Assembly: GCF_029846175.1 (NCBI RefSeq)
Contig: NZ_JARWAC010000026.1
Span: forward strand, 1 to 64,000
DNA: 64,000 bases
Reading direction: 5' to 3'
DNA from: Sphaerisporangium sp. TRM90804
Lineage (GTDB): Bacteria > Actinomycetota > Actinomycetes > Streptosporangiales > Streptosporangiaceae
Below are positions 62,374-64,000 of the stretch, piece after piece (position 1 is the stretch's first letter; every line of letters starts with the position of its first letter). The notes under the pieces were generated by a model. It had not been told where the DNA came from, made no database searches, and saw only the letters and a program-made list of their open reading frames with translations. The position numbers were made by a program, and so were the translations under genes.

Positions 62374-63843
62374 TCAGGACGCGGCGTGGCGCTCCAGGAA
62401 CGTGTAGACGTCGGCCTCGTCCACGCCGGGGAAGGACCCGGGGGGCAGGGCGGCGAGCACGTGGGAGTTGGCGCGGGCCGAGGGCCAGGCGTACCCCTCC
62501 CACCGCTGCGTCAGCTCCGTGGGCGGACGGCGGCAGCAGTCGCCGGAGGGGCAGTTCGACTTGGTCCTGGTGGTGGTCTCGCGGCCGCGGAACCAGCGCG
62601 ACTCCCGGTACGGCACCCCCAGCGTGATCGCGAAGTCGCGCTCGCCGGAGGGGTCGACGTGGGCGACGCAGAAGTAGGTGCCGGTGGGTGAGTCGGAGTA
62701 CTGGTGGTACACCGAGAAGCGGTCGGGCGAGCGGAACACCTGCCGTCCCGACCAGTGCAGGCACATGCGCTGCCCCTCGATGGCACCCTGCTCGTCGGCG
62801 GGGAACACGATGCCGTCGTTCTCGTAGGCCTTGTAGATGATGCCCTCGGCGTCGTTGCGCACGAAGTGGCAGCTCAGGTCGAGGTGGTGGGTGGCCAGAT
62901 TGGTGAAGCGGTGCGCGGCCATCTCGTAGGAGACGGCGAAGACGTCCCGCAGGTCCTCCACCGACAGAGCGCGGTCCTGCTTGGCCTCCTTGAGGTAGGG
63001 GACGGCCGTCGCCTCGGGGATGAGCACCGCGGCGGCGAAGTAGTTGGCCTCGGTGCGCTGGCGCAGGAAGTCGGCGAAGTCGCGGGGCTTGTGGTGGCCG
63101 AGCGCCAGGTGCCCGAGGGTCTGCAGCAGGATGGTGCGCGGCGTGTGCATGCCGAGCTGCTCGTGTTTGACGTAGATGCGGCGGTTGCGCAGGTCGGTGA
63201 TCGACCGCACCGACCGCGGCAGGTCCTGCGCGGTCTGCACGGCGAAGCCGAAGTGGGTGACCAGCGCCTGCACGGTGCCCTGCGACAGCGCGCCGGTGCG
63301 GTAGCCGACCGCGGACAGGGCCTCGGCCGCGGCGGCCTCGATCTCGGCGAAGTAGTTGCCCTGCTCGCGCTGCTTGCGGCGCAGCTCGGCGTTGGCCGCC
63401 CTGGCCTCCTCGGGTGTCGCCGTGCCCTTGGCCTGGCGGGAGCGCAGCTCCTCGTACAGCCCGAGGATGTGCTCCAGCACGTCGTTCGGGACGCGGGCGG
63501 AGACCTTCAGCCGGGGCAGGCCGAGGCCGGCGTAGAGCGGGTCGCGCTGGGCCTCCTCCAGGGCGATCTCCAGCTGGGCCCGGCGGTTGGGGGCCTGCCT
63601 GCGCAGCAGCTCCTCGACGGGAACGGCCAGCGCGACGGCGAGCGACTTCAGCAGCGACAGCTTGGGCTCGCGCTTGCCGTTCTCCAGCAGCGACAGCTGG
63701 CTGGGCGCCCTCCCCACCCGCTCGCCGAGCTCCGACAACGTGAGCCCGCGCTGCTTGCGCAGGTGCTTCAGGCGCTGGCCGAACGCCAGGAGGTCGAGCT
63801 CCTGCGTCAAAGACAGCGGTTCTTCTCCCACCAAGGAGGCCAT
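62374..63843 (-). CDS. RamB/ScfR-type XRE regulator (short-chain fatty acyl metabolism)
   Basis: A 489-residue regulator. XRE helix-turn-helix (about 20-75, RLKHLRKQRGLTLSELGERV), a middle domain of the IrrE/DUF955 type and a C-terminal DUF2083 region. The peptidase motif HExxH is not intact (LGHLALGHHKP), so it is a sensor rather than a protease. Cysteines in the tail (KSNCPSGDCCRR) may bind metal. The type is RamB of corynebacteria and mycobacteria, which controls acetate and propionate genes. ATG 63843 has AGGA 7-8 nt upstream. Confidence 0.88.
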   Translation of the reverse strand: MASLVGEEPLSLTQELDLLAFGQRLKHLRKQRGLTLSELGERVGRAPSQLSLLENGKREPKLSLLKSLAVALAVPVEELLRRQAPNRRAQLEIALEEAQRDPLYAGLGLPRLKVSARVPNDVLEHILGLYEELRSRQAKGTATPEEARAANAELRRKQREQGNYFAEIEAAAAEALSAVGYRTGALSQGTVQALVTHFGFAVQTAQDLPRSVRSITDLRNRRIYVKHEQLGMHTPRTILLQTLGHLALGHHKPRDFADFLRQRTEANYFAAAVLIPEATAVPYLKEAKQDRALSVEDLRDVFAVSYEMAAHRFTNLATHHLDLSCHFVRNDAEGIIYKAYENDGIVFPADEQGAIEGQRMCLHWSGRQVFRSPDRFSVYHQYSDSPTGTYFCVAHVDPSGERDFAITLGVPYRESRWFRGRETTTRTKSNCPSGDCCRRPPTELTQRWEGYAWPSARANSHVLAALPPGSFPGVDEADVYTFLERHAAS

Positions 63844-63966
63844 GAGGCGATCCTAAGCGCAAATTCGACACATCTTCCAGTAGCGCGGCCGCCGGAACGC
63901 CGCGCGCCGCGTCCGCCGGACGGGGCGAGGGTTTCCGGCCGGTGCGGCGTGAGCTGGATCACACGA

Positions 63967-63982
63967 ATTGGTCTAGGCCATA
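63967..63982. promoter_or_regulatory. DasR-like (dre) site at right edge
   Basis: TGGTCTAGGCCA at 63969-63980 differs by one base from TGGTCTAGACCA, the core of dre elements bound by the N-acetylglucosamine regulator DasR in Streptomyces. A gene reading right beyond the window may be chitin- or GlcNAc-related. Bases around it (ATATAG, AAAAG) look like a promoter. Confidence 0.55.
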
Positions 63983-64000
63983 TAGAAAAGTTTGCATTTC

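Noticed and set aside
62374-63843. IrrE/ImmA-type metalloprotease activity in the RamB-like regulator
   Set aside because: The HExxH motif is broken (LGHLALGHH), so proteolysis is not supported.

Overview
The window is high-GC (roughly 72 percent) DNA from a filamentous actinomycete. The features pointing there are GTG and TTG start codons, Shine-Dalgarno sites alternating with apparently leaderless genes, a MacS-type sensor kinase, Tat and lipoprotein exporters, LacI-controlled sugar uptake, secreted plant-polymer hydrolases, ECF sigma and LuxR/STAND regulators, and a RamB-like regulator. Gene style and GH/LPMO content suggest Streptosporangiales (Nonomuraea or Streptosporangium type), but this is inference. 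No rRNA, tRNA, CRISPR array, insertion sequence or phage module was seen.

Layout. 0.2-10 kb: a YiaA-like membrane protein convergent with a MacRS-type two-component pair, a glycosyltransferase, a probable phosphorothioate-DNA-dependent (type IV) HNH restriction enzyme, a WYL regulator divergent from a DinB protein, an O-methyltransferase and a membrane protein. 9-19.9 kb: a polysaccharide-use island. A LacI repressor diverges from a GH51 arabinofuranosidase and its ABC importer (no ATPase gene, so a shared MsiK-type ATPase is presumed). A secreted GH3 enzyme and an AA10 LPMO diverge around two GAGCGCTC palindromes, followed by a secreted BNR-like protein. A GH9 cellulase lies further on at 28 kb.

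20-31 kb: an ArsR-type regulator with a divergent methyltransferase, an orphan sensor kinase, an S51/GATase-like protein fused to a CysRS-like tail, a CE1758/CE1759-type flavin monooxygenase and FMN reductase pair behind a TTGAAATTTCAA palindrome, a cytosine-deaminase-like enzyme, GH9 and RNase HII. 31-35 kb: a non-flagellar CheB, CheR-PAS and STAS signalling group. 35-39.6 kb: a 39-aa membrane protein divergent from a DUF2071 protein through a near-perfect inverted repeat holding both start codons, an amidohydrolase, an MBL hydrolase and a secreted cysteine-rich protein.

39.7-51.4 kb is the most unusual block. Three giant STAND regulators (one with a C-terminal wHTH-BTAD, two LuxR-type paralogues) sit beside an imine-reductase-like oxidoreductase coupled to a 53-aa proline-rich small ORF, and a PrnB-family (IDO/TDO-superfamily) protein. 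A short motif (ACGAAYGCC) recurs upstream of both LuxR genes and the PrnB-like gene. This may be an undescribed, tightly regulated small-molecule locus.

52-64 kb: mostly housekeeping and accessory genes. These are a GNAT (with a duplicated 3' end), a lipoprotein, FolD, a MazG-like protein, a SnoaL-tailed ECF sigma factor, acyl-CoA dehydrogenase, an LVIVD-repeat secreted protein, a DUF305 lipoprotein, nitronate monooxygenase, a TauE/SafE permease, a CBM48-like small protein and a RamB/ScfR-type regulator. A DasR-like operator lies at the very right edge.
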